Of a stretch of 8,164 nucleotides of DNA, positions 1 through 5,833 are shown one piece after another. How positions within the stretch are numbered: the stretch's first letter is position 1; each line of letters starts with the position of its first letter. Location: contig CAMZKY010000012.1 in assembly GCA_947311455.1 (NCBI GenBank), positions 1-8,164 on the forward strand. The letters are read 5' to 3'. A program made the translations under genes and the position numbers. This DNA comes from an uncultured Marinosulfonomonas sp. Its GTDB lineage: Bacteria; Pseudomonadota; Alphaproteobacteria; Rhodobacterales; Rhodobacteraceae. Below the pieces are notes generated by a model. The model was not told the DNA's origin and made no database searches. It was given only the letters and a program-made list of their open reading frames with translations.

Positions 1-1
1 C

Positions 2-220
2 TATGTGATCGACACAAGCCCGTTGAAGCAAGGTAAATTCACCCCGACATCGGGCATTCCGATCCGTGGCCCACAGGCCCTGCGGGATGATCCTGTGGAT
101 GTGATCTTGCTGACACCGGTAAACTATGCACCCGAAATCATGGATACGCTTAAAAACGAGTATGCCTTCAAAGGCGACATCATCCTACCGTTTCCCGAAG
201 TGACGCAGCTGACGCTTTAA
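2..220 (+). CDS. C-terminal end of a class I SAM-dependent C-methyltransferase (partial, 5' end outside the window)
   Basis: An open frame enters from the left edge (first full codon TAT at 2-4) and ends at TAA 218-220, leaving 72 residues. The piece carries the segment DTSPLKQGKFTPTSGIPI and then DVILLTPVNYAPEI. This matches the C-terminal domain of the C-methyltransferase family (Methyltransf_14 type) found in NDP-hexose C-methyltransferases of the TylC3 kind. In that family this domain follows a zinc-binding N-terminal domain and a SAM-binding core, both of which would lie upstream of the window. These enzymes add a methyl branch to a keto-sugar nucleotide in the cytoplasm. The adjacent sugar aminotransferase and thiamine-diphosphate enzyme on the other strand fit such a role. 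The GTG at 5-7 is an internal valine and not a start. The family call is from recognition of the domain; the substrate is unknown. Confidence 0.72.
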   Translation, partial: YVIDTSPLKQGKFTPTSGIPIRGPQALRDDPVDVILLTPVNYAPEIMDTLKNEYAFKGDIILPFPEVTQLTL

Positions 221-2019
221 TCGCGGTGGCGCGCGACATATAGCTCTTGGAACATTTCCTCGGGCAATGGCGGTTCTTGCTCTTCTATTGGGCGATGCAC
301 CGTTAGTTTTGGCAGGGCTTCAATGGATTGATCCAGCATCACATCCACCAAAACAGGCCCCTTCAGCTGCATCGCTTTGGCGATCATTTCGTCAAGCTCG
401 CTATCATTGTTCACCCGAACCGCATCAATGCCATAGGCCTCGGCCACACGCACAAAATCGGGGCAGGAATAGCCATTTTCCTCGTTTGTGGCGGCATTGC
501 GCCCGTCAAAATTCTGATTGGTAAATTGCCGAATTAAACCCAGTGAGCGATTGTTCAAGACAAACACCGCAACTGGCAATTGGTGGTAAAACAGCGTTTG
601 CAGCTCCTGAATATTGATCTGCATTCCCCCGTCGCCAATCACCGCCACAGCGCGCCCCTTGCCATTGGCAAAGCTAGCACCAATCGCAGCAGGAAACGAG
701 TATCCCATGGGTGACATGCCACCCGCGGTAAATGCCTGCTGCGTGTTATTCAGCTTTAGCGCCTGCGACCCCCAGATCATGTTCTGGCCCGTGTCCAAAG
801 CAACGCTATCGCCTTCTTTCAGATGCTGCGATAGCGTTTCATAAAATCTGTAGGGCGAAACACCAGCGTTCACCATAGGGTTTGATTGGTGGGATTTTGC
901 CGCTTCTTCAAACCGTTCAGACCAATCAGCAGTTTTTGCCGACCAGCTGGATTGTGCGTCTTTATCCTGCGGGGCAAGATGCCCCTCAAGCACACCTTCC
1001 AGGAAGGCAACGCCATCACCCAAAACTTTTAGATTGGCATTCAGACGGCAGGAGGACAGCTCGCCTGCGTCAATATCCACAACAATTTTATGCGCTTCCC
1101 GCGCAAAAAGCTGCGGGGCGGTTCCGGTTTGACGTGAATCCAGACGTGAGCCAACCGAGATCAGCAAATCCGCGTTGGCCACGCTCCAGTTTGCGCCCCG
1201 ATGGCCGTAAACCCCGATCATACCGCGATTTTGAGGGTGGGAATCCTCCAGCGCCCCAAGGCAGGCCATTGAATAGGCAACAGGGATATTCAGCGCGTCG
1301 GCAAACCGCGTTAACAGCATACGGCCACTCTGCCCCCGAACACCACCGCCCGCCAATAAAACCGGCCGCTTTGCTTTGCTTAAAGCCTCGATTGCCTGTT
1401 GAATGCCCTCTTCCACACCGACAAATTCCGCATCCCGGTCTTTTTCTGCCGGCGGGGTGAAGTGGCGTAAATCCTGATCGCTCACTTCGGCGCGCGATAT
1501 ATCAAAAGGCACGTCAAGAAACACAGGCCCGGGGCGCCCTTCTTTGGCCCAGTATACAGCGGCCTCAAGCGCCCAAAGAACATCCTTGGGATCATCCAGA
1601 TAATGTGAAAACTTGCTGATCGGCGAAATCATATCAACGCTGTCAGTTTCCTGAAAACCCATCTGGCGCACAGGGCGGCCCTGACGGGATTCAAACGTAT
1701 TCACCTGCCCTGAAATATGCAGCGTTGGAATACCATCAAACCACGAACAGCCAACACCGGTTAGAATGTTGGTAAACCCGGGGCCAGAGGTGGTTAAATT
1801 CACGCCAATGCTGTCGGGCCGCATACGCGAATACCCGTCAGCCGCCATTGATGCTCCTTGTTCATGTTGCATACACACATAGGAAATATCGCTGCGGCCA
1901 TGCATTGCATCCAGAATGCGCGCAATCGCCCCACCTGTTAAAACAAAGGCATGGCTGACATTTTGTTCAACCAAAAAATCAACGATAATTTGGCTTACGG
2001 TGCGAGTTGAAACAGTCAT
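217..2019 (-). CDS. Thiamine-diphosphate-dependent enzyme, acetolactate synthase superfamily (likely glycan/sugar-associated carboligase)
   Basis: This 600-residue cytoplasmic protein has the three-domain layout of IlvB-like ThDP enzymes: an N-terminal PYR domain (about 1-180), a central domain (about 200-345) and a C-terminal PP domain (about 385-565). The ThDP-activating glutamate is E53 in QHEQGASMAADGYSR. The cofactor/Mg2+ motif runs from GDGG at 462-465 to NN at 489-490. The region with GFQETDSVD (121-129) and SPISKF (132-137) is typical of this superfamily. It is probably not the branched-chain acetolactate synthase: the RQW motif after NN is RQF (496-498), and no ilvN-like regulatory subunit lies beside it. 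ThDP enzymes in O-antigen and deoxysugar clusters, such as YerE of yersiniose synthesis, transfer a pyruvate-derived two-carbon unit to a keto-sugar. Here that is an inference from context. It lies 22 bases after the aminotransferase in one operon and overlaps the convergent methyltransferase by four bases. The start is supported by a GGAG six bases upstream. Confidence 0.85.
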   Translation of the reverse strand: MTVSTRTVSQIIVDFLVEQNVSHAFVLTGGAIARILDAMHGRSDISYVCMQHEQGASMAADGYSRMRPDSIGVNLTTSGPGFTNILTGVGCSWFDGIPTLHISGQVNTFESRQGRPVRQMGFQETDSVDMISPISKFSHYLDDPKDVLWALEAAVYWAKEGRPGPVFLDVPFDISRAEVSDQDLRHFTPPAEKDRDAEFVGVEEGIQQAIEALSKAKRPVLLAGGGVRGQSGRMLLTRFADALNIPVAYSMACLGALEDSHPQNRGMIGVYGHRGANWSVANADLLISVGSRLDSRQTGTAPQLFAREAHKIVVDIDAGELSSCRLNANLKVLGDGVAFLEGVLEGHLAPQDKDAQSSWSAKTADWSERFEEAAKSHQSNPMVNAGVSPYRFYETLSQHLKEGDSVALDTGQNMIWGSQALKLNNTQQAFTAGGMSPMGYSFPAAIGASFANGKGRAVAVIGDGGMQINIQELQTLFYHQLPVAVFVLNNRSLGLIRQFTNQNFDGRNAATNEENGYSCPDFVRVAEAYGIDAVRVNNDSELDEMIAKAMQLKGPVLVDVMLDQSIEALPKLTVHRPIEEQEPPLPEEMFQELYVARHRD

Positions 2020-2025
2020 CTGGAA

Positions 2026-2029
2026 CTCC
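2026..2029 (-). promoter_or_regulatory. Ribosome binding site of the ThDP enzyme gene
   Basis: Read on the minus strand this is GGAG, six bases before the ATG at 2019-2017. It lies in the 22-base gap after the aminotransferase stop codon. It supports that start and independent translation of the second operon gene. Confidence 0.7.
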
Positions 2030-2041
2030 AGTCAAAGGCGC

Positions 2042-3151
2042 TTAGGCGTTGTCGAGAATACCTTCAACCACATCACAGATATAGCCCATGTCTTCTTCGG
2101 TGAGGTAAGCTGCGGTTGGCAAATTCCAGCCGTTTTCTTCAACGCTTTTTGCAACCGGTGAATCTGCGTCCATAAAGGTGGGCATTGTACTTTGGCGTGG
2201 AAAGGTTGGACGGGAATCGATGTTTTTCGCACGCAATGCTTCAAAGAAATCATCCCGATTGATTTTATCGGTTTTCAGCATCAAAGACGGGTAGGCATAG
2301 TTACAATACATATCCGGCTGTGCTTCGATCATCTGCACATCATCGCGCGACGCAAACCGCTCGGTGTAAAACGCCTGTTGCTTATGCTTAATCGCAATAA
2401 TGTCATCCAAACGGGTAAGCTGCGAAGATCCCAAAGCCGCGCAAAGTGCGGGCATTTTGTAGTTGTAACCGGTTTTACCGCTATAGAAAATGCCATGCTC
2501 CGGCTCACGACCATGTTCGACCAAACTTACCGCACGGTCATAGATGGTTTTGTCATCTGTCACCAGCATGCCGCCCTGCCCCGTCACCATCAGTTTTGCA
2601 CCTTGGAAACTGAAACCGGCCGCCAACGCCAATGTTCCAGCAGCACGGCCTTTGTATTTGGAGCCAATCGCCGGTGCGGCATCCTCAATCACCAAAAGCC
2701 CATGCTTTTCGGCGATCGCATTGATGCGATCCATATCGGCCGGATGCCCATACAAATGAACGGGAAAGATAGCTTTGGTTTTGTCGGTGATCGCCGCTTC
2801 GATTTTGTCAGGGTCGATATTCCAGTCTGTTGGCCGAATATCCACGGGAACAGCCCGCGCGCCCAACAACTGAACAACATTGCCCGTCGCAACCCATGTC
2901 AAATCCGGAACGATCACTTCGTCACCCGGCCCAATACCCGCCGCTGCCAGCGAAAGGTGCAATGCGGCCGTGCCCGAGCTGGTTGCCAGCGCATATTTGA
3001 CGCCTAGATATTCTTTGAATTCGTCTTCAAATTTGGAAATGTGATGTCTAAAATTTGTATACCAACCATTCGCCGCCGCGTCCGCAACTGCGGCAACATC
3101 TGACGGAATAATGCTTGGTCCAGCCGAGTGATAACGGTCTCTTTTTTGCAT
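2042..3151 (-). CDS. DegT/DnrJ/EryC1/StrS-family PLP-dependent sugar aminotransferase
   Basis: This 369-residue protein has the length and all the landmarks of fold-type I nucleotide-sugar aminotransferases. The phosphate-binding stretch is SGTAALHL (59-66). The aspartate that holds the pyridine nitrogen is D157 in IEDAAPAIG. The Schiff-base lysine is K186 in FSFQGAK, followed by TGQGG, where most relatives have GEGG. The C-terminal segment SRPTFPRQSTMPTF (313-326) resembles the substrate-end motif of GDP-perosamine synthases. The family moves an amino group from glutamate onto a keto-sugar nucleotide, usually for O-antigen, capsule or glycosylated secondary products. The exact sugar cannot be assigned. 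It is the first gene of a two-gene minus-strand operon with the ThDP enzyme. The ATG is the only plausible start because a TAG in frame lies two codons upstream. The ribosome site is weak (an AGGA just before the ATG, or AGGG about 15 bases away). Confidence 0.9.
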   Translation of the reverse strand: MQKRDRYHSAGPSIIPSDVAAVADAAANGWYTNFRHHISKFEDEFKEYLGVKYALATSSGTAALHLSLAAAGIGPGDEVIVPDLTWVATGNVVQLLGARAVPVDIRPTDWNIDPDKIEAAITDKTKAIFPVHLYGHPADMDRINAIAEKHGLLVIEDAAPAIGSKYKGRAAGTLALAAGFSFQGAKLMVTGQGGMLVTDDKTIYDRAVSLVEHGREPEHGIFYSGKTGYNYKMPALCAALGSSQLTRLDDIIAIKHKQQAFYTERFASRDDVQMIEAQPDMYCNYAYPSLMLKTDKINRDDFFEALRAKNIDSRPTFPRQSTMPTFMDADSPVAKSVEENGWNLPTAAYLTEEDMGYICDVVEGILDNA

Positions 3152-3463
3152 ATCCTAAATCGCCCTATTAGATATTGTGAATTACCGATAGCTATGCAGA
3201 TACGGGCATCAATTTACAAGGTGTAATGACAATTCCCAACCCAAAGCAAAGACGCAATCTGCCCCTGATCGTTTCATTCACAGCGGCAACATCGCACGGA
3301 TTAAACCGGCAAAACATGATGGTTTCTACTAAAGCCTTAACAGTGGCTGAACAGATGTCGACCAAACAAAATGACCGAAACCAAAAAAAACCCGTTCGGA
3401 TGTATTAAATGCCATTTCCCCCTTGACGGCCCACGCTCCTGTGTCTAAATCCTGCGAACCAGT
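3152..3463. other. Non-coding stretch between the sugar operon and the tRNA gene
   Basis: These 312 bases separate the start of the minus-strand aminotransferase operon from the plus-strand tRNA. The promoter of the sugar operon should lie in the left part. Reading the minus strand I see only weak matches, for example TTGTAA with a CATAGC 17 bases further on, so I do not mark it. A weak 5-bp dyad, CCGAA (3375-3379) with TTCGG (3395-3399), has an A-rich loop. The right end holds the tRNA promoter. A 60-codon open frame at 3226-3408 is present but not convincing. I see no repeat or other RNA gene. Confidence 0.55.
3423..3450 (+). promoter_or_regulatory. Probable sigma-70-type promoter of the tRNA-Met gene
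   Basis: A TTGACG box (3423-3428, five of six matches to TTGACA) is followed after 16 bases by CTAAAT (3445-3450), a moderate -10 match. Initiation would fall near 3457, about seven bases before the mature 5' end of the tRNA. This is a usual arrangement for a stable-RNA promoter. The boxes are seen directly; their function is inferred. Confidence 0.6.
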
Positions 3464-3540
3464 GGCGGGGTAGCTCAGGTGGTTAGAGCACGGGAATCAT
3501 AATCCTGGTGTCGGGGGTTCAAGTCCCTCTCCCGCTACCA
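3464..3540 (+). tRNA. tRNA-Met (anticodon CAT, elongator type)
   Basis: The 77-base sequence folds as a complete cloverleaf. The acceptor stem pairs GGCGGGG (3464-3470) with TCCCGCT, with G-U pairs at both ends. The D stem is GCTC/GAGC. The anticodon stem is CGGGA/TCCTG with loop ATCATAA, placing CAT at 3498-3500. The variable loop is GTGTC, and the T arm is GGGGG/CCCTC around TTCAAGT. The discriminator A and CCA are encoded (3537-3540). The lack of the initiator's three G-C pairs next to the anticodon loop argues against initiator tRNA. A lysidine-modified tRNA-Ile2 also reads CAT from the gene and cannot be ruled out absolutely, but the body resembles elongator tRNA-Met of Rhodobacterales. 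It stands alone behind its own promoter. Confidence 0.95.
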
Positions 3541-3737
3541 AATTTTCTTATTCCTGTTGATATATTGTGTAGATGCAAAAGGCTCCGCAAGATCCTCAGG
3601 CTTTGCACATTTCCCAAGGATAAACGCGAAAAAAAACACATTACCAGCCGGAGAATTAGGGCGTAGACTTGGCGTGCTGATCTAAACGACGTTGAGCAAT
3701 TTGAAATTGGTTTTCGTTCATCTGAAACTCTGTTCTA

Positions 3738-4193
3738 TTATAGCCGCCCAAAGACCGTCGCCAATATTTTTGCCATTTGATCCGCGTCGACCTGATCAAA
3801 CGCGCCCGCTTGATTGCTATCGATATCAAAAACCCCAAGCAATGCGCCAGCATGGTCAAAAACCGGCAACACCAGCTCTGATCTGGTCGAGGCAGCGCAG
3901 GCAATATGGCCGGCAAACACCTCAACATCCGCCACCAATTGCACCTGACCACTGCGTGCCGCCGCGCCGCAGACCCCGCGTGAAAACGGGATTCTCAAGC
4001 AGCCATGGCCACCTTGATAGGGGCCGATTTTCAGCAGGCCATCACCAACGTTGCGGTAAAATCCCGTCCAGTCAAAGCGATCATCGCTATGATGCACTTC
4101 ACACACCACCGTCGCCATCAGGGCAACCAGATCGGTTTCCCCGTCGGTTAGCGCGGCGATGGTTTTGCCAAGATCATCATATTTGACGCGCAT
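3738..4193 (-). CDS. msrC: Free-methionine-(R)-sulfoxide reductase, GAF-domain type (fRMsr)
   Basis: This 151-residue single GAF-domain protein has the signature of fRMsr enzymes (EC 1.8.4.14), which reduce the R epimer of free methionine sulfoxide in the cytoplasm, usually with thioredoxin. The WTGFYR segment (42-47) and GPYQG (57-61) are typical. All three redox cysteines are present: C65 in GCLRIPF, C75 in GVCGAAA, and C99 in GHIAC. The substrate-binding acids appear as E106 (SELVLP) and D123/D125 (FDIDS). The residue after C99 is alanine, where I expect aspartate in most relatives. The length is normal for the family (about 150-165). The ATG shares one base with the upstream thiolase stop (TAATG), so expression is probably coupled to that gene. 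No separate strong ribosome site is visible. The name msrC follows common usage; some genomes use yebR. Confidence 0.9.
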   Translation of the reverse strand: MRVKYDDLGKTIAALTDGETDLVALMATVVCEVHHSDDRFDWTGFYRNVGDGLLKIGPYQGGHGCLRIPFSRGVCGAAARSGQVQLVADVEVFAGHIACAASTRSELVLPVFDHAGALLGVFDIDSNQAGAFDQVDADQMAKILATVFGRL

Positions 4194-5371
4194 TAAACCA
4201 GCTCAATCGCGATCGCTGTGCCTTCGCCACCCCCGATGCAAATCGCTGCAACGCCGCGTTTTAGCCCGCGCTTCTCCAATGCATTCAATAGGGTAACAAT
4301 AATCCGCGTGCCCGACGCACCGATGGGATGGCCAAGCGCGCAGGCCCCGCCATTTACATTGACGATGTCGCGCGACAGGCCGAATTCTTTCATAAATGCC
4401 ATCGGCACTACGGCAAAGGCTTCGTTGATTTCCCACAGATCAACGTCGGATTTGCTCCAGCCGATTTGATCCAGCAGCTTTTGCGCGGCGGGCACGGGTG
4501 CTGTGGTGAACCACCCCGGTGCCTGCGCATGGCTGGCGTGGCCCATCACCCGCGCACGTATCTTTAACCCTGCAGCCTTGGCCGCGTCTTCGCTGGCCAT
4601 CACCAACGCCGCTGCCCCATCCGAAATAGATGATGCATTCGCCGCCGTGATCGTGCCATCCTTGGCAAAAGCCGGGCGCAGTGTGGGGATTTTTTCGGGT
4701 CGCGCTTTGGAGGGTTGCTCATCCTTGGTAATAACCACCTCTGCGCGCCGTGTTTTCAACGTAACGGCGGTGATTTCTCCGTCAAACGCACCGGTCTTTT
4801 CCGCTTCAAGCGCGTTGGCCAAAGACTTAAGCGCAAATTCATCCTGATCTTCGCGGGTGAACTGGTATTTCTCGGCACAATCCTCAGCAAAGCTGCCCAT
4901 CAGGCGGCCTTTTTCATAGGCATCTTCTAGCCCGTCAAGGAACATGCTGTCTTGCACATTCTGGTGGCCAATCCGCGCGCCGCCACGCATTTTAGGCAAT
5001 AAATACGGCGCATTTGTCATGCTTTCCATGCCGCCCGCCACCATCACGCCGGTGTGGCCAAGGGCAATTTGATCAAAGGCCATCATTGCGGTGCGCATGC
5101 CGGAACCACACATTTTATTCAGGGTTGTCGCGGGCACGTCTTCGCCCAATCCGGCGGCAAATCCGGCCTGCCGCGCGGGGGCTTGGCCCAATCCGGCGGG
5201 TAAAACGCAGCCCATCAGCACCTCTTCGATCTGGTCAGGACGCGCCCCTGCGGCTTCAACCGCAGCCTTGATCGCGGCCCCGCCCAAAACAGGCGAATCC
5301 ACCCCGTCAAAATCGCCTTGAAATCCGCCCATAGGCGTACGTGCAGCACCAGCAATAACAACCTGTTTCAT
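4193..5371 (-). CDS. Thiolase: acetyl-CoA C-acetyltransferase / acyltransferase
   Basis: This 392-residue cytoplasmic enzyme is full length for thiolases, which form or split 3-ketoacyl-CoA (EC 2.3.1.9 or 2.3.1.16). The nucleophile is C88 in NKMCGSGM. The NEAFA box is at 316-320. The GHP histidine is H348 within GGACALGHPIGASG. The second catalytic cysteine is C378 in CIGGGEG. The GGMES (113-117) and KMRGG (127-131) segments are also classical. The covering-loop part YEKGRLMGSFAED (152-164) differs from the YHMG type of PHB thiolases, so I avoid the symbols phaA and atoB. Chain-length preference cannot be read. An AGGA six bases before the ATG supports the start. It is the first gene of a coupled pair with the methionine sulfoxide reductase and diverges from the STAS gene. 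Confidence 0.93.
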   Translation of the reverse strand: MKQVVIAGAARTPMGGFQGDFDGVDSPVLGGAAIKAAVEAAGARPDQIEEVLMGCVLPAGLGQAPARQAGFAAGLGEDVPATTLNKMCGSGMRTAMMAFDQIALGHTGVMVAGGMESMTNAPYLLPKMRGGARIGHQNVQDSMFLDGLEDAYEKGRLMGSFAEDCAEKYQFTREDQDEFALKSLANALEAEKTGAFDGEITAVTLKTRRAEVVITKDEQPSKARPEKIPTLRPAFAKDGTITAANASSISDGAAALVMASEDAAKAAGLKIRARVMGHASHAQAPGWFTTAPVPAAQKLLDQIGWSKSDVDLWEINEAFAVVPMAFMKEFGLSRDIVNVNGGACALGHPIGASGTRIIVTLLNALEKRGLKRGVAAICIGGGEGTAIAIELV

Positions 5372-5377
5372 TTCCGA

Positions 5378-5381
5378 TCCT
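5378..5381 (-). promoter_or_regulatory. Ribosome binding site of the thiolase gene
   Basis: Read on the minus strand this is AGGA, with six bases between it and the ATG at 5371-5369. It supports the annotated start. Confidence 0.65.
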
Positions 5382-5386
5382 TTTCA

Positions 5387-5402
5387 TTTTTCAGTTTTTC
5401 AG
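5387..5402 (+). repeat. Tandem pair of the 8-mer TTTTTCAG in the divergent control region
   Basis: TTTTTCAG occurs at 5387-5394 and again directly at 5395-5402. It lies in the 98-base space between the divergent thiolase and STAS genes. The repeat is exact, but with two short units in a T-rich stretch it may be chance or simple slippage. No function is known. Confidence 0.6.
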
Positions 5403-5423
5403 AGTTTGCAAACCGATTGGTAA

Positions 5424-5455
5424 GGTTTCCGATTTACGTTGGACGCATCGAAACC
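5424..5455 (+). promoter_or_regulatory. Bulged inverted repeat just upstream of the STAS ribosome site
   Basis: GGTTTCCGAT (5424-5433) pairs with ATCGAAACC (5447-5455), giving nine base pairs with one bulged C at 5429 and a 13-base loop. The dyad ends four bases before the GGAG ribosome site of the STAS gene. It could be an operator shared by the divergent genes or a hairpin in the STAS leader. The pairing is seen directly; any regulatory role is inferred. Confidence 0.4.
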
Positions 5456-5459
5456 TGTT

Positions 5460-5463
5460 GGAG
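5460..5463 (+). promoter_or_regulatory. Ribosome binding site that fixes the STAS gene start
   Basis: GGAG lies six bases before ATG 5470. The alternative TTG at 5458 overlaps this site and has no ribosome site of its own, so ATG 5470 is preferred. Confidence 0.75.
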
Positions 5464-5469
5464 CAGAAA

Positions 5470-5799
5470 ATGCAACTGGAAACACAGACTCGCGATGATG
5501 CATTGATAATTCGTGTCATGGCCAATCGAATTGATGCCGCTGGCGCGATTGATTTCAAAGACAGTATCGCAGCGGCCATCAAAGACGGGCCGTATCGTGT
5601 GATCCTTGATTTATCAACGGTTTCTTTCCTTGATAGTAGCGGGCTTGGCGCCGTTGTCGCCGTGATGAAACTATTGGGTGCCAAACGCAAACTTGAATTG
5701 GCCAGCCTGATGCCCAATGTAGAAAAAGTGTTCCGTCTAACTCGTATGGATAAAATATTTACAATCCACACCCATACAGATGATGCATTCCCGTCATAA
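5470..5799 (+). CDS. STAS-domain anti-sigma factor antagonist (SpoIIAA/RsbV-like)
   Basis: This 109-residue protein consists of one STAS domain. The central stretch VILDLSTVSFLDSSGLGA (44-61) contains the DSSGLG phosphorylation loop. By analogy with SpoIIAA and RsbV, the second serine, S57, is the likely target of the partner kinase. The C-terminal half, with LELASLMPNVEKVFRLTRMD (75-94), follows the standard STAS pattern. In partner switching, the unphosphorylated form binds the RsbW-like kinase and frees its other target, a sigma factor or another effector. The kinase gene follows 34 bases downstream on the same strand, so the pair is an operon. The start at 5470 is chosen because of the GGAG at 5460-5463. 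The gene diverges from the thiolase across a 98-base region. The regulated output is not in the window, so the symbols rsbV and spoIIAA are not assigned. Confidence 0.9.
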   Translation: MQLETQTRDDALIIRVMANRIDAAGAIDFKDSIAAAIKDGPYRVILDLSTVSFLDSSGLGAVVAVMKLLGAKRKLELASLMPNVEKVFRLTRMDKIFTIHTHTDDAFPS

Positions 5800-5808
5800 G
5801 CTGAATTC

Positions 5809-5821
5809 AAAATTCAATTTT
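5809..5821 (+). repeat. AT-rich 13-base palindrome between the STAS and kinase genes
   Basis: Six-base arms AAAATT and AATTTT flank a single C. This lies immediately before the ribosome site of the kinase gene, in the 34-base gap. The hairpin it could form is very weak, so it is more likely a protein site or chance. Confidence 0.35.
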
Positions 5822-5828
5822 AAAAGAG
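5822..5828 (+). promoter_or_regulatory. Ribosome binding site that fixes the kinase/anti-sigma gene start
   Basis: AAAAGAG is followed by five bases and then ATG 5834. The upstream in-frame ATG pair at 5780-5785 lies inside the STAS gene without a ribosome site, so the later start is preferred. Confidence 0.6.
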
Positions 5829-5833
5829 TTACC

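Noticed and set aside
882..1460. 192-codon plus-strand open frame
   Set aside because: It is antisense to the ThDP enzyme gene, whose motifs are unmistakable. The translated text is rich in Pro and Arg, as expected of a shadow frame.
2192..3007. 271-codon plus-strand open frame
   Set aside because: It is a shadow of the aminotransferase gene on the opposite strand, with no domain pattern of its own.
3226..3408. 60-codon plus-strand open frame with an AAGG four bases before its ATG
   Set aside because: The peptide is polar and low in structure with no recognised motif, the codon bias is not distinctive, and it sits in the control region between divergently oriented units. Conservation would be needed to accept it.
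3570..3640. Intrinsic terminator after the tRNA, or on the minus strand after msrC, near the A8 run (3629-3636)
   Set aside because: The T run exists on the minus strand, but no stable stem directly precedes it. The GGCT/AGCC-like matches nearby do not pair in register.
3692..4186. 164-codon plus-strand open frame
   Set aside because: It is antisense to the msrC gene and has a shadow-like Pro/Arg/His-rich composition.
5403..5460. EcfG-type general stress promoter (GGAAC, then CGTT) before the STAS gene
   Set aside because: A CGTT is present at 5437-5440, but no GGAAC lies 16-17 bases before it.
5458..5469. TTG as start of the STAS gene
   Set aside because: The TTG overlaps the GGAG ribosome site of ATG 5470 and has no site of its own.
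5391..5810. 139-codon minus-strand open frame
   Set aside because: It is antisense to the STAS gene, which has a full domain and a good ribosome site.
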